Source: CADEEN01 sp963706685 (GTDB lineage: Bacteria; Pseudomonadota; Gammaproteobacteria; Burkholderiales; Burkholderiaceae_C). Taken from it: a stretch of DNA of 64,000 bases. The stretch spans positions 62,001 through 126,000 of the forward strand of contig CAVPMY010000017.1 in NCBI GenBank assembly GCA_963706685.1, written 5' to 3'. The notes below the pieces were generated by a model that had not been told where the DNA came from, made no database searches, and was given only the letters and a program-made list of their open reading frames with translations. How positions within the stretch are numbered: the stretch's first letter is position 1; each line of letters begins with the position of its first letter. The position numbers were made by a program, and so were the translations under genes. Of this stretch, positions 50,537 through 61,343 are shown piece by piece.

Positions 50537-50563
50537 ACCCGCCGCTATAATCCCGCGCTCTTT

Positions 50564-50639
50564 TCCCCGATAGCTCAGTTGGTAGAGCGCCGGACTGTTA
50601 ATCCGTAGGTCCCTGGTTCGAGCCCAGGTCGGGGAGCCA
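50564..50639 (+). tRNA. tRNA-Asn (anticodon GTT)
   Basis: A 76-nt cloverleaf: acceptor stem TCCCCGA/TCGGGGA, D-loop AGCTCAGTTGGTAGAGC, anticodon GTT at 50597-50599, T-loop GGTTCGAGCCC, discriminator G and encoded CCA at 50637-50639. A TATAAT -10 element lies at 50546-50551. Its 3' end borders the decayed integrative element. Confidence 0.97.
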
Positions 50640-50921
50640 AGAAACACCAAGAGTCAGCCGGTTAGCGCCTGCTGACTTTTTTGTTTTCTGGGGAACGCTG
50701 GTGCCAGTCTGGTGCCAGTTTGAGAGCGGTTGCGTTTCGAGGCGCTGATACACGGCGTGTTGTGCGCGCGCCTCGGCACGCACGTCTCGACATCGATCGC
50801 AAGCCGGGGCAGCAAAGGCGATCGCGCCCGGCATTGCGATGACTCTTCACCTGAAGTCATCGCGCTCCTCTGCCGCGCGGAGGCCTAGAGTGGTGCAGGC
50901 TCAAGCTCACGGAGTTGCTCG
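50640..50921. other. Gap between tRNA-Asn and alpA; possible integrase 3' remnant
   Basis: 282 bp with no convincing complete gene. It contains a tandem repeat CTGGTGCCAGT at 50698-50722 and, on the minus strand, an open frame ending into the tRNA (LSNWHQTGTSVPQ, then GSNQGPTD from the tRNA itself). Tyrosine-recombinase genes often end against their target tRNA with similar low-complexity tails, so it may be the last codons of a deleted integrase; this is only suggestive. Confidence 0.3.
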
Positions 50922-51149
50922 ATGGACGGACGCAAGCGAGACCAGTCTGCAGCGGCCGACGATGTATCGGCACTGCTGTTGCGCATCGGGATGGTTGTTC
51001 GCGTCACCGGCCTGGGGCGCTCGACGATTTACCGGCTCATCGCGTGTGAAGAGTTCCCGCCGCCCGTTCGGCTGACGGGACGGGCCGTTGCGTGGCGACG
51101 CACTGACCTGGAACGATGGACGGATGCGCGACAAAGCGCCGCTCACTGA
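50922..51149 (+). CDS. AlpA-family HTH regulator / excisionase-like protein
   Basis: 75 residues. The winged helix-turn-helix of AlpA/MerR-like excisionases is clear: LLLRIGMVVRVTGLGRSTIYRLIACEEFPPPVRLTGRAVAWRRTDLERW. AlpA proteins activate excision or integrase genes of prophages and integrative elements. A GGAG ribosome site precedes the ATG. It lies in the short element between tRNA-Asn and tmRNA and its 3' end overlaps the truncated traG reading frame, an arrangement most easily made by deletion. Confidence 0.85.
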   Translation: MDGRKRDQSAAADDVSALLLRIGMVVRVTGLGRSTIYRLIACEEFPPPVRLTGRAVAWRRTDLERWTDARQSAAH

Positions 51150-52980
51150 TCACGTTGACGATGCAATGCAGGTGCGGACGGGCAAGAAGCTGCTGGTGTC
51201 GATGGGGCTGTGCGGGATCGGGCTGCTCGTCGTCCTACCCGGCGCACTGTTCGCCGCCGCACGCCCCCGTCGGCCGCTGCACGGCAACGCGCGCTTCGCT
51301 AGCCTCTCCGAAGTACGCCGCGCGGGCCTGCTCGGTGACTCGGACGCAGCAGGCCCAGGCATCCTCGTCGGCCGCTACGGCAGGCACTTCCTGGCCCTGC
51401 CGGGCCAGCTCTCGGTGATGCTGTCGGCGCCCACGCGCAGCGGCAAGGGCGTGGGCGTGGTGATCCCGAACCTGCTCAACTGGCCGGACTCGGTCGTTGT
51501 GCTCGACATCAAGGGCGAGAACTTCGCCGTGACGGCCGGCTACCGGGCAGCGCACGGCCATGCCGTGTATGCCTTCTCGCCCTTCGACGAGGGCGCGTGC
51601 AGCCATCGCTGGAACCCGCTCTCCGCCGTGCATACGAGCCCGCTGCACCGGGTGGGCGATCTGCTAACCATCGGACAGGTGTTCTTCCCAAACGACGGCA
51701 GTGGCACCTCATCCGAAGCATTCTTCAACGACCAGGCGCGCAACCTGTTCCTCGGGCTCGGTCTTCTGCTGCTGGAGACGCCCGAACTGCCTCGCACCGT
51801 CGGCGAGATGCTGCGACAGTCGTCCGGCAAGGGACGTTCGCTGAAGGATCACCTGAGCGGCCTGATCGCCCACCGGCGCGACGCTGGCAAGCCGCTGTCT
51901 GACGAGTGCACCGATGCGCTGCAACGTTTGTTGTCGAACTCGGAGAACACGCTTTCCAGCGTGGTCGCGACCTTCAACGCACCGCTGACGATCTTCGCGG
52001 ATGCCGTGGTCGATGCCGCGACCAGCACCGACGACTTCCGGCTCGTGGACGTGCGGCGGCGACGCATGTCGATCTACGTACGCATCCCGCCGAACCGGCT
52101 GGCGAACGCGCGGCCGTTGCTGGCGCTGTTCTTCTCGCAACTGGTCAGCCTGAACACCCAGGCCCTGCCCGAGCACGACCCATCGCTCAAGGTGCAGTGC
52201 CTGCTCGTCAACGACGAGTTCACGGCGATGGGTCGTGTCGGCGTGATCACGTCGGCCACGGCCTTCCTCGCCGGCTACAACCTTCGGCTGCTGACCGTCG
52301 TGCAGGCCATGTCGCAGCTCGACGCCGTCTATGGCGACAAGGAAGCGCGCACCTTCGCGACGAACCACGGCCTGCAGATCCTCTACGCGCCGCGCGAGCA
52401 GCGCGACGCCGACGAGTACAGCGCCATGCTCGGGCACTTCACCGAGCGCGCCACCTCGCGCGGGCGCAGCCGTTCCTTCAGCCAGCACGGCCACAGCTCG
52501 GTCAGCCGCAACGAGAGCGAGCAACGCCGCGCCTTGCTGCTGCCGCAGGAGTTCAAGGAACTGGGCAGCGAGCGGCTCGTCGTCATCTGCGAGAACTGCA
52601 AGCCGATCCTCGGCGAGAAGATTCGCTACCACCGCGAGAAGGTCTTCAAGGCCCGGCTGCGGGCCGGACCTGCGGTGCCCCGCATGGACATGGACCTGCA
52701 CCTGGCGCGTGTGCAGCAACGCTGGCGCTATGCCGACGACGAGCTGGCCGATGGCGAAGGGCTGAGCGTCGAGGCGCTGGCGCATGACCTGACGCTGCTA
52801 CCCGACAACTTCGAGGACCCGCCCGACAAGACAGCCGACGTGCTGCTTGACTTCTTCGGCCAGGGGCAGCCCGAGCAAGGCGGCGGCGCAATCGAGCCCG
52901 CGGCCGACGATGACGGCGTGCTGATCGCTCGCGAGGCCGAAGCGGTGACGACGCAGGTCGAGCACGCCAATGCGGCATGA
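51124..52980 (+). CDS. TraG/VirD4 type IV coupling protein, N-terminally truncated
   Basis: About 618 residues of a conjugative coupling ATPase. Walker A APTRSGKGVGVV, VLDIKGENFAVTAGYR and Walker B LLVNDEFTAMG are intact, and the all-alpha domain and C-terminal region (LHLARVQQRWRYADDELADGEG) follow. Family members begin with two transmembrane helices and a periplasmic segment; here only the second helix (LVSMGLCGIGLLVVLPGALFAAA, before LHGNARFAS) remains, about 60-80 residues short. The frame opens inside the AlpA gene; possible starts are ATG at 51124 or 51166. It would recruit DNA-relaxase complexes to a type IV secretion channel, but no relaxase or channel genes are here, so it is a relic or works in trans. 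No frameshifts. Confidence 0.88.
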   Translation: MRDKAPLTDHVDDAMQVRTGKKLLVSMGLCGIGLLVVLPGALFAAARPRRPLHGNARFASLSEVRRAGLLGDSDAAGPGILVGRYGRHFLALPGQLSVMLSAPTRSGKGVGVVIPNLLNWPDSVVVLDIKGENFAVTAGYRAAHGHAVYAFSPFDEGACSHRWNPLSAVHTSPLHRVGDLLTIGQVFFPNDGSGTSSEAFFNDQARNLFLGLGLLLLETPELPRTVGEMLRQSSGKGRSLKDHLSGLIAHRRDAGKPLSDECTDALQRLLSNSENTLSSVVATFNAPLTIFADAVVDAATSTDDFRLVDVRRRRMSIYVRIPPNRLANARPLLALFFSQLVSLNTQALPEHDPSLKVQCLLVNDEFTAMGRVGVITSATAFLAGYNLRLLTVVQAMSQLDAVYGDKEARTFATNHGLQILYAPREQRDADEYSAMLGHFTERATSRGRSRSFSQHGHSSVSRNESEQRRALLLPQEFKELGSERLVVICENCKPILGEKIRYHREKVFKARLRAGPAVPRMDMDLHLARVQQRWRYADDELADGEGLSVEALAHDLTLLPDNFEDPPDKTADVLLDFFGQGQPEQGGGAIEPAADDDGVLIAREAEAVTTQVEHANAA

Positions 52981-53159
52981 ACCGACTCAACCGGAGACCT
53001 GCAATGAACACGGCTCCTGCCTTCGCTCCGCTGCTGATCCCGTGGCTTCTGCTGCTCGGGTCTTGCAGCTCGCCACCGAAGCCGCCGACCGTGGACGAAT
53101 CGCAGAAGCGGCCTGTCGGCGCCGATTCAAATCTGAGCCACCGTGCCTGTTACCCCTAA
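52977..53159 (+). CDS. Small lipoprotein, probably truncated, of the integrative element
   Basis: 60 residues from the ATG that overlaps the traG stop (ATGA); a second methionine nine codons in gives MNTAPAFAPLLIPWLLLLGSCSS, a lipoprotein signal with lipobox LGSC. The mature start (SSPPKPPTVDESQKRPV) resembles lipoproteins found after traG in conjugative elements, which are several times longer. After that point the sequence becomes unrelated and stops at 53159, so the gene seems cut by a junction near 53120. Confidence 0.5.
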   Translation: MNRLNRRPAMNTAPAFAPLLIPWLLLLGSCSSPPKPPTVDESQKRPVGADSNLSHRACYP

Positions 53160-53294
53160 AGTTACCCCAACTCGCGGTCAGATTCAAGGAGACGACATGG
53201 GACCATCCGGGGCAAGAAAAACCTCCAAGTGATTGATTCACCAAGAGATTTTAAGACTTCCCGGGACGTCCTTGGACGCCATGAGAGTTGCAAA
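53160..53294. other. Right junction of the integrative-element remnant
   Basis: 135 bp with no complete gene. A strong ribosome site (AAGGAGACGAC) precedes an ATG at 53197 whose frame stops after 11 codons (MGPSGARKTSK), looking like the start of a deleted gene. TTCAAATCTGA at 53130 and TCAGATTCAAG at 53179 form an imperfect inverted pair. Confidence 0.4.
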
Positions 53295-53667
53295 TGGTGG
53301 AGCCGGGGGGAATCGAACCCCCGTCCGCAAGCCATCACCGGACAGTTCTACATGCGTAGTGCTCTGATTTGGTTCTCACCTCGCCGCCGCGCAGGCACAC
53401 GCTGCGGACAAGGCCAGTCACCTTGATCTCGCGTTGCACCAAGTGACCCGATGCAACGCCAGCCGATGTGAATGACCTCTCAGCCTGGGGTCTTGCGACC
53501 TTCGACCCGGCCCATCGGCCTGCCGTTGAGAGGCTCACCGGTTTTAAGCGGCGAGTGCGTACGTTTGATCGTTCGCAGTTACTTTGTTTCCAGTGGATTT
53601 ACGAGCGAACTGGTGCTCGGCATGCCCTGCGTCGGATCCGTACCCGCGTCGAAACCAGGTCGGCCCC
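53295..53667 (-). ncRNA. ssrA: tmRNA
   Basis: A 373-nt transfer-messenger RNA on the minus strand. The 5' end GGGGCCGACCTGG and 3' end with GGTTCGATTCCCCCCGGCTCCACCA fold as the alanyl-tRNA-like domain; the encoded tag reads ANDQTYALAA followed by TAA, a typical betaproteobacterial tag ending ALAA. tmRNA with SmpB rescues stalled ribosomes and marks the peptide for degradation. The 3' end faces the integrative-element remnant; tmRNA genes are common integration sites. Confidence 0.97.
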
Positions 53668-53682
53668 AAGTCAGCACGTAGT

Positions 53683-54348
53683 TTAGGCCAGATCGAGCCA
53701 ATTCAAGAGCGCGGCCGGCTCGGGCAACACGGCGTCGGCACCCCAGGCTTCGATCGGTTCGCCCTGGCCCAGATAGCCCCAGGCAGCGGCCAGCGTCGCC
53801 ATGCCGGCGGCACGGCCGGCCTGCACGTCGCGGTGATCGTCGCCGACGTACACACATTCACCGGCCATCGCACCGGCGCGCCGTGCCGCTTCGAGCAGGG
53901 GTGCCGGGTGCGGCTTGCTGTGCGGCGTGGTGTCGCCACAGATGACCACCGCAGCGCGGCGATGCAGGCCAAGGCCCTCGACGATGTGATGCGTGAAGCG
54001 CTCGGCCTTGTTGGTGACGATGCCCCAGCGCATTTGACGCGCATCGAGATCGTCGAGGATGGGACGCACGGCGTCGAAGACAGCGGTATGCACGAGCGAC
54101 GCATGCTGATATCGGTCGAGAAACTCGCTGCGCAACGCCTCGTAGTCCGCGTCGCCGGGATGCACGCCGAATGCCAGGCGCACCATGCCGCGCGCGCCCG
54201 CCCCCACCATCGGCCGCAGTGCCGCAATGGGCAGGGCTTCCATGTCACGGGCCAGGCGCATCGCGTTGGCCGCGCCCGCCAGGTCGGGCGCGCTGTCGAT
54301 CAAGGTGCCGTCGAGATCGAACAGCACCAGCGCACGCGGCGTGTTCAT
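53683..54348 (-). CDS. gph: Phosphoglycolate phosphatase (HAD superfamily)
   Basis: 221 residues. HAD motifs: I FDLDGTLIDSAPDL (nucleophile Asp), II GIVTNK, III KPHPAP and IV VGDDHRDVQAGRAAG. The wording and length match Gph, which removes phosphate from 2-phosphoglycolate made during DNA repair or photorespiration-like oxidation. The start overlaps the ubiG stop (ATGA at 54345-54348); gph-ubiG-ompA is a conserved order in Burkholderiales. The gene lies 15 bp from the tmRNA 5' end on the same strand, so it may be read into tmRNA. Confidence 0.9.
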   Translation of the reverse strand: MNTPRALVLFDLDGTLIDSAPDLAGAANAMRLARDMEALPIAALRPMVGAGARGMVRLAFGVHPGDADYEALRSEFLDRYQHASLVHTAVFDAVRPILDDLDARQMRWGIVTNKAERFTHHIVEGLGLHRRAAVVICGDTTPHSKPHPAPLLEAARRAGAMAGECVYVGDDHRDVQAGRAAGMATLAAAWGYLGQGEPIEAWGADAVLPEPAALLNWLDLA

Positions 54349-55052
54349 GCAGGCCGCTGACAGGCAAACATGTAGTTCACGCTGGTGTCGTCGCTCAGCC
54401 AGTAGCGCTCGGTCAACGGGTTGTATTCCATGCCGCGCGTCTGCCGCACGGCCAGGTCGGCTTCACGGCAGGCCCTCGCCAACTCGCTCGGGCGGACAAA
54501 TTTGGCGTACTCGTGCGTGCCCTTGGGCAGCAGCTTGAGCACATGTTCGGCTCCGACAATGGCGAACAAGAACGCCTTGGCGTTGCGGTTGATCGTCGAG
54601 AAGAACACCTGGCCACCCGGGCGTACCAGGCGCGCGCAGGCGTGAACCACCGATGCCGGCAGCGGCACATGCTCGAGCATTTCCATGCAGGTGACGACGT
54701 CGAAGGCCCCAGGTTGCTCTGCGGCAAGCGCCTCGGCAGCGATCTCTCGGTAGTCGATGTTCTCGACACCCGACTCCATGGCGTGCAACTGCGCCACTCG
54801 CAGCGGCTTGAGCGCCAGGTCGATGCCCAGCACCTGGACTGCGCCACGGCGCGCCACCGACTCGGCCAGGATGCCGCCGCCGCAACCCACATCGAGCACC
54901 GACTTGCCGGCAAATCCACCGACAACACGCTCGATCCACTCGAGACGCAGCGGGTTGATCTGGTGCAGCGGCTTGAACTCGCTGTTCGTGTCCCACCAGC
55001 GGTGGGCCAGTTCGCTGAATTTGGCCAGCTCTTGCGGATCGGCGTTGATCAT
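54345..55052 (-). CDS. ubiG: Ubiquinone biosynthesis O-methyltransferase
   Basis: 235 residues. SAM-binding motif I VLDVGCGGGILAESVARRGA, HRWWDTNSEFKPLHQINPLRLEWI at the N-terminus and MEMLEHVPLPASVV are characteristic of UbiG, which performs both O-methylations in ubiquinone synthesis. Length and start fit the family exactly. It lies downstream of ompA, separated by a strong terminator at 55070-55100, and overlaps gph by 4 bp; a promoter must therefore lie just after the terminator. Confidence 0.94.
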   Translation of the reverse strand: MINADPQELAKFSELAHRWWDTNSEFKPLHQINPLRLEWIERVVGGFAGKSVLDVGCGGGILAESVARRGAVQVLGIDLALKPLRVAQLHAMESGVENIDYREIAAEALAAEQPGAFDVVTCMEMLEHVPLPASVVHACARLVRPGGQVFFSTINRNAKAFLFAIVGAEHVLKLLPKGTHEYAKFVRPSELARACREADLAVRQTRGMEYNPLTERYWLSDDTSVNYMFACQRPA

Positions 55053-55069
55053 CCGCCAATGGTACGAAC

Positions 55070-55100
55070 AAAAAAGACAAACCCCGCCGCGGCGGGGTTT
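55070..55100 (-). terminator. Rho-independent terminator of ompA
   Basis: A perfect 22-bp palindrome, AAACCCCGCCG/CGGCGGGGTTT (55079-55100), followed on the minus strand by a stretch ending in six Ts (plus-strand A run 55070-55075). It lies 20 bp after the ompA stop. Confidence 0.93.
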
Positions 55101-55119
55101 GTCGATTGAGCCGATCGCG

Positions 55120-55833
55120 TTATTTGCGAGTGCGCGTACCGACGACCTCGATCTCGACGCGGCGGTTCTTGGCCTTGCCTTCTCGAGTCTTGTTGTCGGC
55201 CACAGGCTGTTTCTCGCCCTTGCCCTCGGTGTAGACGCGGTTCTTCTCCACGCCCTTGCTCACCAGGTAGGTCTTGACGGCCTCGGAGCGGGCCACCGAC
55301 AACCGTTGGTTGTAGCTGTCGGAGCCGTCGCTGTCGGTGTGGCCGACGGCGATGATGACCTCGAGGTTGATGTCCTTGGTCTTGCCGACCAAGTCGTCCA
55401 GCTTCGCACGGGCCTCAGGCTTCAACACCGATTTGCCGGTATCGAAGAACGCATCAGCAGCAAACGTCACCTTTTCGGCCACCGGCGGGGGCGGTGGGGG
55501 CGGCGGCGGCGGCGGCGGGGGCGGCGGAGCTGCCGGCGGAGGCGGCGGCGGCGGCGGAGGTGGCGGGGGCGGCGGCTTGGCAGCACCATCGCAGAACGGA
55601 TGCGCCGTGGCAGGCGTCCAGCCCGAATCACGCCAGCAATGTTCGTTGGTGCCGTTTTTCCATTGCAGCGTGCCGTCGCCATTACGCCAGTTGTCAGCAG
55701 CGTTGGCTGCCTTCAACTCCTCGGCTGTCGGCACCTTCGGTGCCATGCCGGTGTGCGCGGCGGCCAACGCTGCTATGGGCGCAGCGAGTGCAGCAGACGC
55801 GAAAAGCATCGCCACCTTGTTAAGTTTCTTCAT
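55120..55833 (-). CDS. ompA: OmpA-family outer-membrane protein with polyproline linker
   Basis: 237 residues. Signal peptide (MKKLNKVAMLFASAALAAPIAALA), a short ~70-residue domain with WRNGDGTLQWKNG and two Cys, then two proline tracts (14 and 15 prolines split by two Ala) and a C-terminal OmpA peptidoglycan-binding domain (VGHTDSDGSDSYNQRLSVARSEAV, YTEGKGEKQPVADNKTREGKAKNRRVEI). It has no eight-stranded barrel, so the N-terminal part differs from enterobacterial OmpA. It probably tethers envelope to peptidoglycan. The ATG has an AGGAG ribosome site. The 296-bp gap to divergent gyrA contains no gene that I can support and must hold both promoters. Confidence 0.9.
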   Translation of the reverse strand: MKKLNKVAMLFASAALAAPIAALAAAHTGMAPKVPTAEELKAANAADNWRNGDGTLQWKNGTNEHCWRDSGWTPATAHPFCDGAAKPPPPPPPPPPPPPPAAPPPPPPPPPPPPPPPVAEKVTFAADAFFDTGKSVLKPEARAKLDDLVGKTKDINLEVIIAVGHTDSDGSDSYNQRLSVARSEAVKTYLVSKGVEKNRVYTEGKGEKQPVADNKTREGKAKNRRVEIEVVGTRTRK

Positions 55834-56129
55834 TGAATCTCCTCTCGAGGAAGGCCGCAGTGGCGGCGCGGAACGTCCAAATCGGAAGCGAGAAAACCTG
55901 GCAAACACCCGGTTCGACGAGCGCTCACCGCCGATCAATTCATTGTGCCAGAGCTTCTTCGGACGACTGCATTTTGGGCGCGCTGCGCAAGGACGGAAGC
56001 CGCAATGTTGCGCAGGAGCGACAAGCGGCGCCGAATAGAATTGCCGCTTTCCCGCGCTGACGTCGATGTCGTTGCCCCTGTCAACGGCCATAAACCGCGC
56101 GCCCTGCGGCCCGCTCTGCCCCTGCCCGA

Positions 56130-58765
<2,636 letters not shown>

Positions 58766-58769
<4 letters not shown>

Positions 58770-59347
58770 TCCGGCAACTGGCCCCCCTTGCTGTGCTTGC
58801 CCTGGCGCTGGCCGCCGCGCCCGTCCAGGCGCAGAACAAGAAAGAACTCGTCGCCAAGGTGCTGCAGTTGCACCAGCAAGGCATCGAAAACGTCGGCCGT
58901 GTCATCGCCGGCCAGACCTCGCAGCAGATGCTGCAGGCCGCCGGACAGGCCTTGCCGGGCGTGCCTGCCGACAAACGCGAAGCCGTGGGCAAGGAGATCC
59001 AGGACGACGTGAAGAAGTTCTATGACGACGTCGAGCCGCTGTTGACAAAGCGCGCCATCGAAATGGCGCCGGCGATGGTCGGCGCCGCCTATGAAGAGAA
59101 GTTCAGCGAAGACGAGCTCAAGGCGGTCATTGCCTGGCTCGAGTCGCCGGTGTCGAAGAAGTACGCGCAGATGGATCGAGACCAGGGCAATGCGCTGGCC
59201 GAAAAAGTGGTGGCCGACACGCGGCCGACGATCGAGCCCAAGCTCAAGGCGCTCGAAGCCACGTTGGCCAAGCGCCTCGGCGTACCGTCTGCCGAGTCCG
59301 GCGCTTCGGCACCGGCGAAGGCAGCAGGCCCCAAGAAGAAGCCATGA
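58766..59347 (+). CDS. DUF2059 family exported protein
   Basis: 193 residues with a signal peptide (LAPLAVLALALAAAPVQAQ). The helical body contains YEEKFSEDELKAVIAWLESPVSKKYAQM, the DUF2059 hallmark, and ends in an Ala/Lys/Pro-rich tail. Its function is unknown; the family is periplasmic. It overlaps gyrA and pheA by 4 bp each (ATGA on both sides), so it is translated as part of that operon. In many Burkholderiales serC lies at or next to this place. Confidence 0.85.
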
Positions 59348-60438
59348 CCGACCCTGCGCCAGAGCTGCTCTCGCTGCGCGCACAGATCGATGCCCTCGAC
59401 CGTGAGTTGCTGGCGTTGCTGAATCGGCGCGCTGGACTGGCGCTGCAGGTTGGCGAGATCAAGAAGCGCGAGGGCTCCGTGGTGTTTCGCCCCGAGCGCG
59501 AGGCCCAGGTCATCGACAGCCTCAAGGCTGCCAACAGCGGGCCGCTGGCCACCGAAAGCGTGGCGCCGATCTGGCGCGAAATCATGTCGGCCTGCCGCGC
59601 GCTGGAAACGCCGTTGCGCATCGCCTATCTCGGGCCTGCGGGCACGTTCAGCGAACTCGCAGCGCTCGGCTATTTCGGTGCCTCGATCGTGCATGTGCCT
59701 TGCGGCAGCATCGACGAGGTCTTTCGCGCCGCCAGCGGCGGCGCGGCGAACTTCGGCGTCGTGCCGGTCGAAAACTCCACCGAAGGCGTGGTCGCGCGTT
59801 CGCTCGATCTGTTCCTGACCACGCCGCTGTCCATCGTCGGCGAGACCAGCCTGTATGTGCGCCACAACCTGCTGCGCAAGGTGGAAGGAATGGCCGGCAT
59901 CGAGGCCGTGTGTGCACATCCGCAGGCCCTGGCGCAATGTCACGCCTGGCTGAGCCAGCACCTGCCCCACATCGAACGGCGCCCGGTGGCCAGCAATGCC
60001 GAAGGCGCACGCATGGCTTCTCGAGATGACAAGCTGGCGGCGATTGCCAGCGAGCGCGCGAGCAGTGAATACGGGCTGCATGTGCTGTCGCCGGCGATCC
60101 AGGACGACCCGCACAACCGGACGCGCTTTGCAGTGGTGGCCTTGCCGAGCCAGATTCCGCAACCGGGTTCGTCGGGGCATGACTGCACCAGCCTGGTGGT
60201 CTCGGTGCCCAACAAGCCCGGCGCGGTGCACGACATGCTGGTGCCGTTGAAGAACCACGGCGTGTCGATGACGCGATTCGAGTCGCGCCCCGCACGCTCG
60301 GGGCAATGGGAGTACTACTTCTACATCGACATCGACGGCCACCCGGACCAGCCGCAAGTGGCCACGGCGCTGGCCGAGTTGCGCAATGCCTGCGCCTTCT
60401 TCAAGCTGCTCGGCACCTACCCGCTGGACACGCATTAG
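59344..60438 (+). CDS. pheA: Bifunctional chorismate mutase/prephenate dehydratase
   Basis: 364 residues. AroQ-type chorismate mutase (SLRAQIDALDRELLALLNRRAGLA), prephenate dehydratase (YLGPAGTFSELAA to NRTRFAVV, with the catalytic Thr-Arg-Phe) and a C-terminal ACT domain with the phenylalanine-binding ESRP motif. It converts chorismate to phenylpyruvate, feedback-inhibited by phenylalanine. Overlaps the DUF2059 stop; tyrA follows after 1 bp. Start at the first ATG gives the normal N-terminus. Confidence 0.96.
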   Translation: MTDPAPELLSLRAQIDALDRELLALLNRRAGLALQVGEIKKREGSVVFRPEREAQVIDSLKAANSGPLATESVAPIWREIMSACRALETPLRIAYLGPAGTFSELAALGYFGASIVHVPCGSIDEVFRAASGGAANFGVVPVENSTEGVVARSLDLFLTTPLSIVGETSLYVRHNLLRKVEGMAGIEAVCAHPQALAQCHAWLSQHLPHIERRPVASNAEGARMASRDDKLAAIASERASSEYGLHVLSPAIQDDPHNRTRFAVVALPSQIPQPGSSGHDCTSLVVSVPNKPGAVHDMLVPLKNHGVSMTRFESRPARSGQWEYYFYIDIDGHPDQPQVATALAELRNACAFFKLLGTYPLDTH

Positions 60439-60439
60439 G

Positions 60440-61330
60440 ATGATGTTCAAACAACTCGGAGTCGTCGGCTGCGGTCTGATGGGCGGATCGTTCGCGCTGG
60501 CGCTCAAGCGCGCCGGGCTGGTGGAGCGCGTCATCGGCTACTCCAAATCGCCGTCGACGACGGAGCGCGCCAAGAAGCTCGGCGTCATCGACGACGCAGC
60601 CGAATCGGCGCTGCTCGCCGTGTCCGGCTCGGACATCGTGCTGATCGCGGTGCCGGTGGCGGCCACCGAAGCCACGTTCAGGGCGATCCGGCACCTCGTC
60701 GAGCCCGGCTGCCTGTTCATGGATGTGGGCTCGACCAAGCGCGATGTGGTCGACGCCGCGCGCCGTGTGCTCAAGGAACGGGTGTCGAGTTTCGTGCCGG
60801 CGCATCCGATTGCCGGCAAGGAGGCCGGCGGTGTGCAGCATGCCGACGCCGCGCTCTACCAAGGCCGCCAGGTGATCCTGACACCTTTGACTTCGACCGA
60901 TGCCGCGCTCGTGCAGAAGGCGGCCGACGTCTGGGGCGCCATCGGCTGCCAGGTCTTGAAGATGACGCCGGATGACCACGACGCCGCGTTCGCCGCCGTG
61001 AGCCACCTGCCGCACCTGCTGGCGTTTGCGTATTTCAGTGCGGTCGCGCGCCAACCTGCCGGCAGCGACTACCTCACGCTGGCCGGCCCCGGCTTTCGCG
61101 ATTTCACGCGCATTGCGGCGAGCGATCCCGCGGTGTGGCGCGACATCCTGATGGCCAATCGCGAGGAACTACTCAAGCAGTCGCTGCGTTTTCGCCACAC
61201 GCTCGATGCCTTCGAGCATGTGATGCGCTCGGGCAATGGCGAAGCGCTCGAAGACCTGATCCGGCAGTCGGCCGATGCGCGCGCGAATTGGCAGATGACG
61301 TCGACCAACAAGACCCCCGGATCACGCTGA
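60440..61330 (+). CDS. tyrA: Prephenate dehydrogenase
   Basis: 296 residues. Rossmann motif GVVGCGLMGGSFALAL at the N-terminus, DVGSTKRDVV, and the catalytic AHPIAGKEAGGV (His) plus DDHDAAFAAVSHLPHLLAFA are complete. It oxidatively decarboxylates prephenate to 4-hydroxyphenylpyruvate for tyrosine synthesis. No chorismate mutase or ACT domain is fused. It follows pheA by one base, with MM at the start (ATGATG); either could be used. Followed after 13 bp by the aroA-cmk fusion. Confidence 0.95.
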   Translation: MMFKQLGVVGCGLMGGSFALALKRAGLVERVIGYSKSPSTTERAKKLGVIDDAAESALLAVSGSDIVLIAVPVAATEATFRAIRHLVEPGCLFMDVGSTKRDVVDAARRVLKERVSSFVPAHPIAGKEAGGVQHADAALYQGRQVILTPLTSTDAALVQKAADVWGAIGCQVLKMTPDDHDAAFAAVSHLPHLLAFAYFSAVARQPAGSDYLTLAGPGFRDFTRIAASDPAVWRDILMANREELLKQSLRFRHTLDAFEHVMRSGNGEALEDLIRQSADARANWQMTSTNKTPGSR

Positions 61331-61343
61331 GCGCGCATCGCCG

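Noticed and set aside
50564..53667. Direct-repeat attachment sites for the integrative element
   Set aside because: I looked for a second copy of the tRNA-Asn or tmRNA 3' end across the segment and found none, so no att pair can be claimed.
55490..55580. Glycine-rich plus-strand protein at the GGC/GGG run
   Set aside because: It is the complement of the polyproline linker of ompA.
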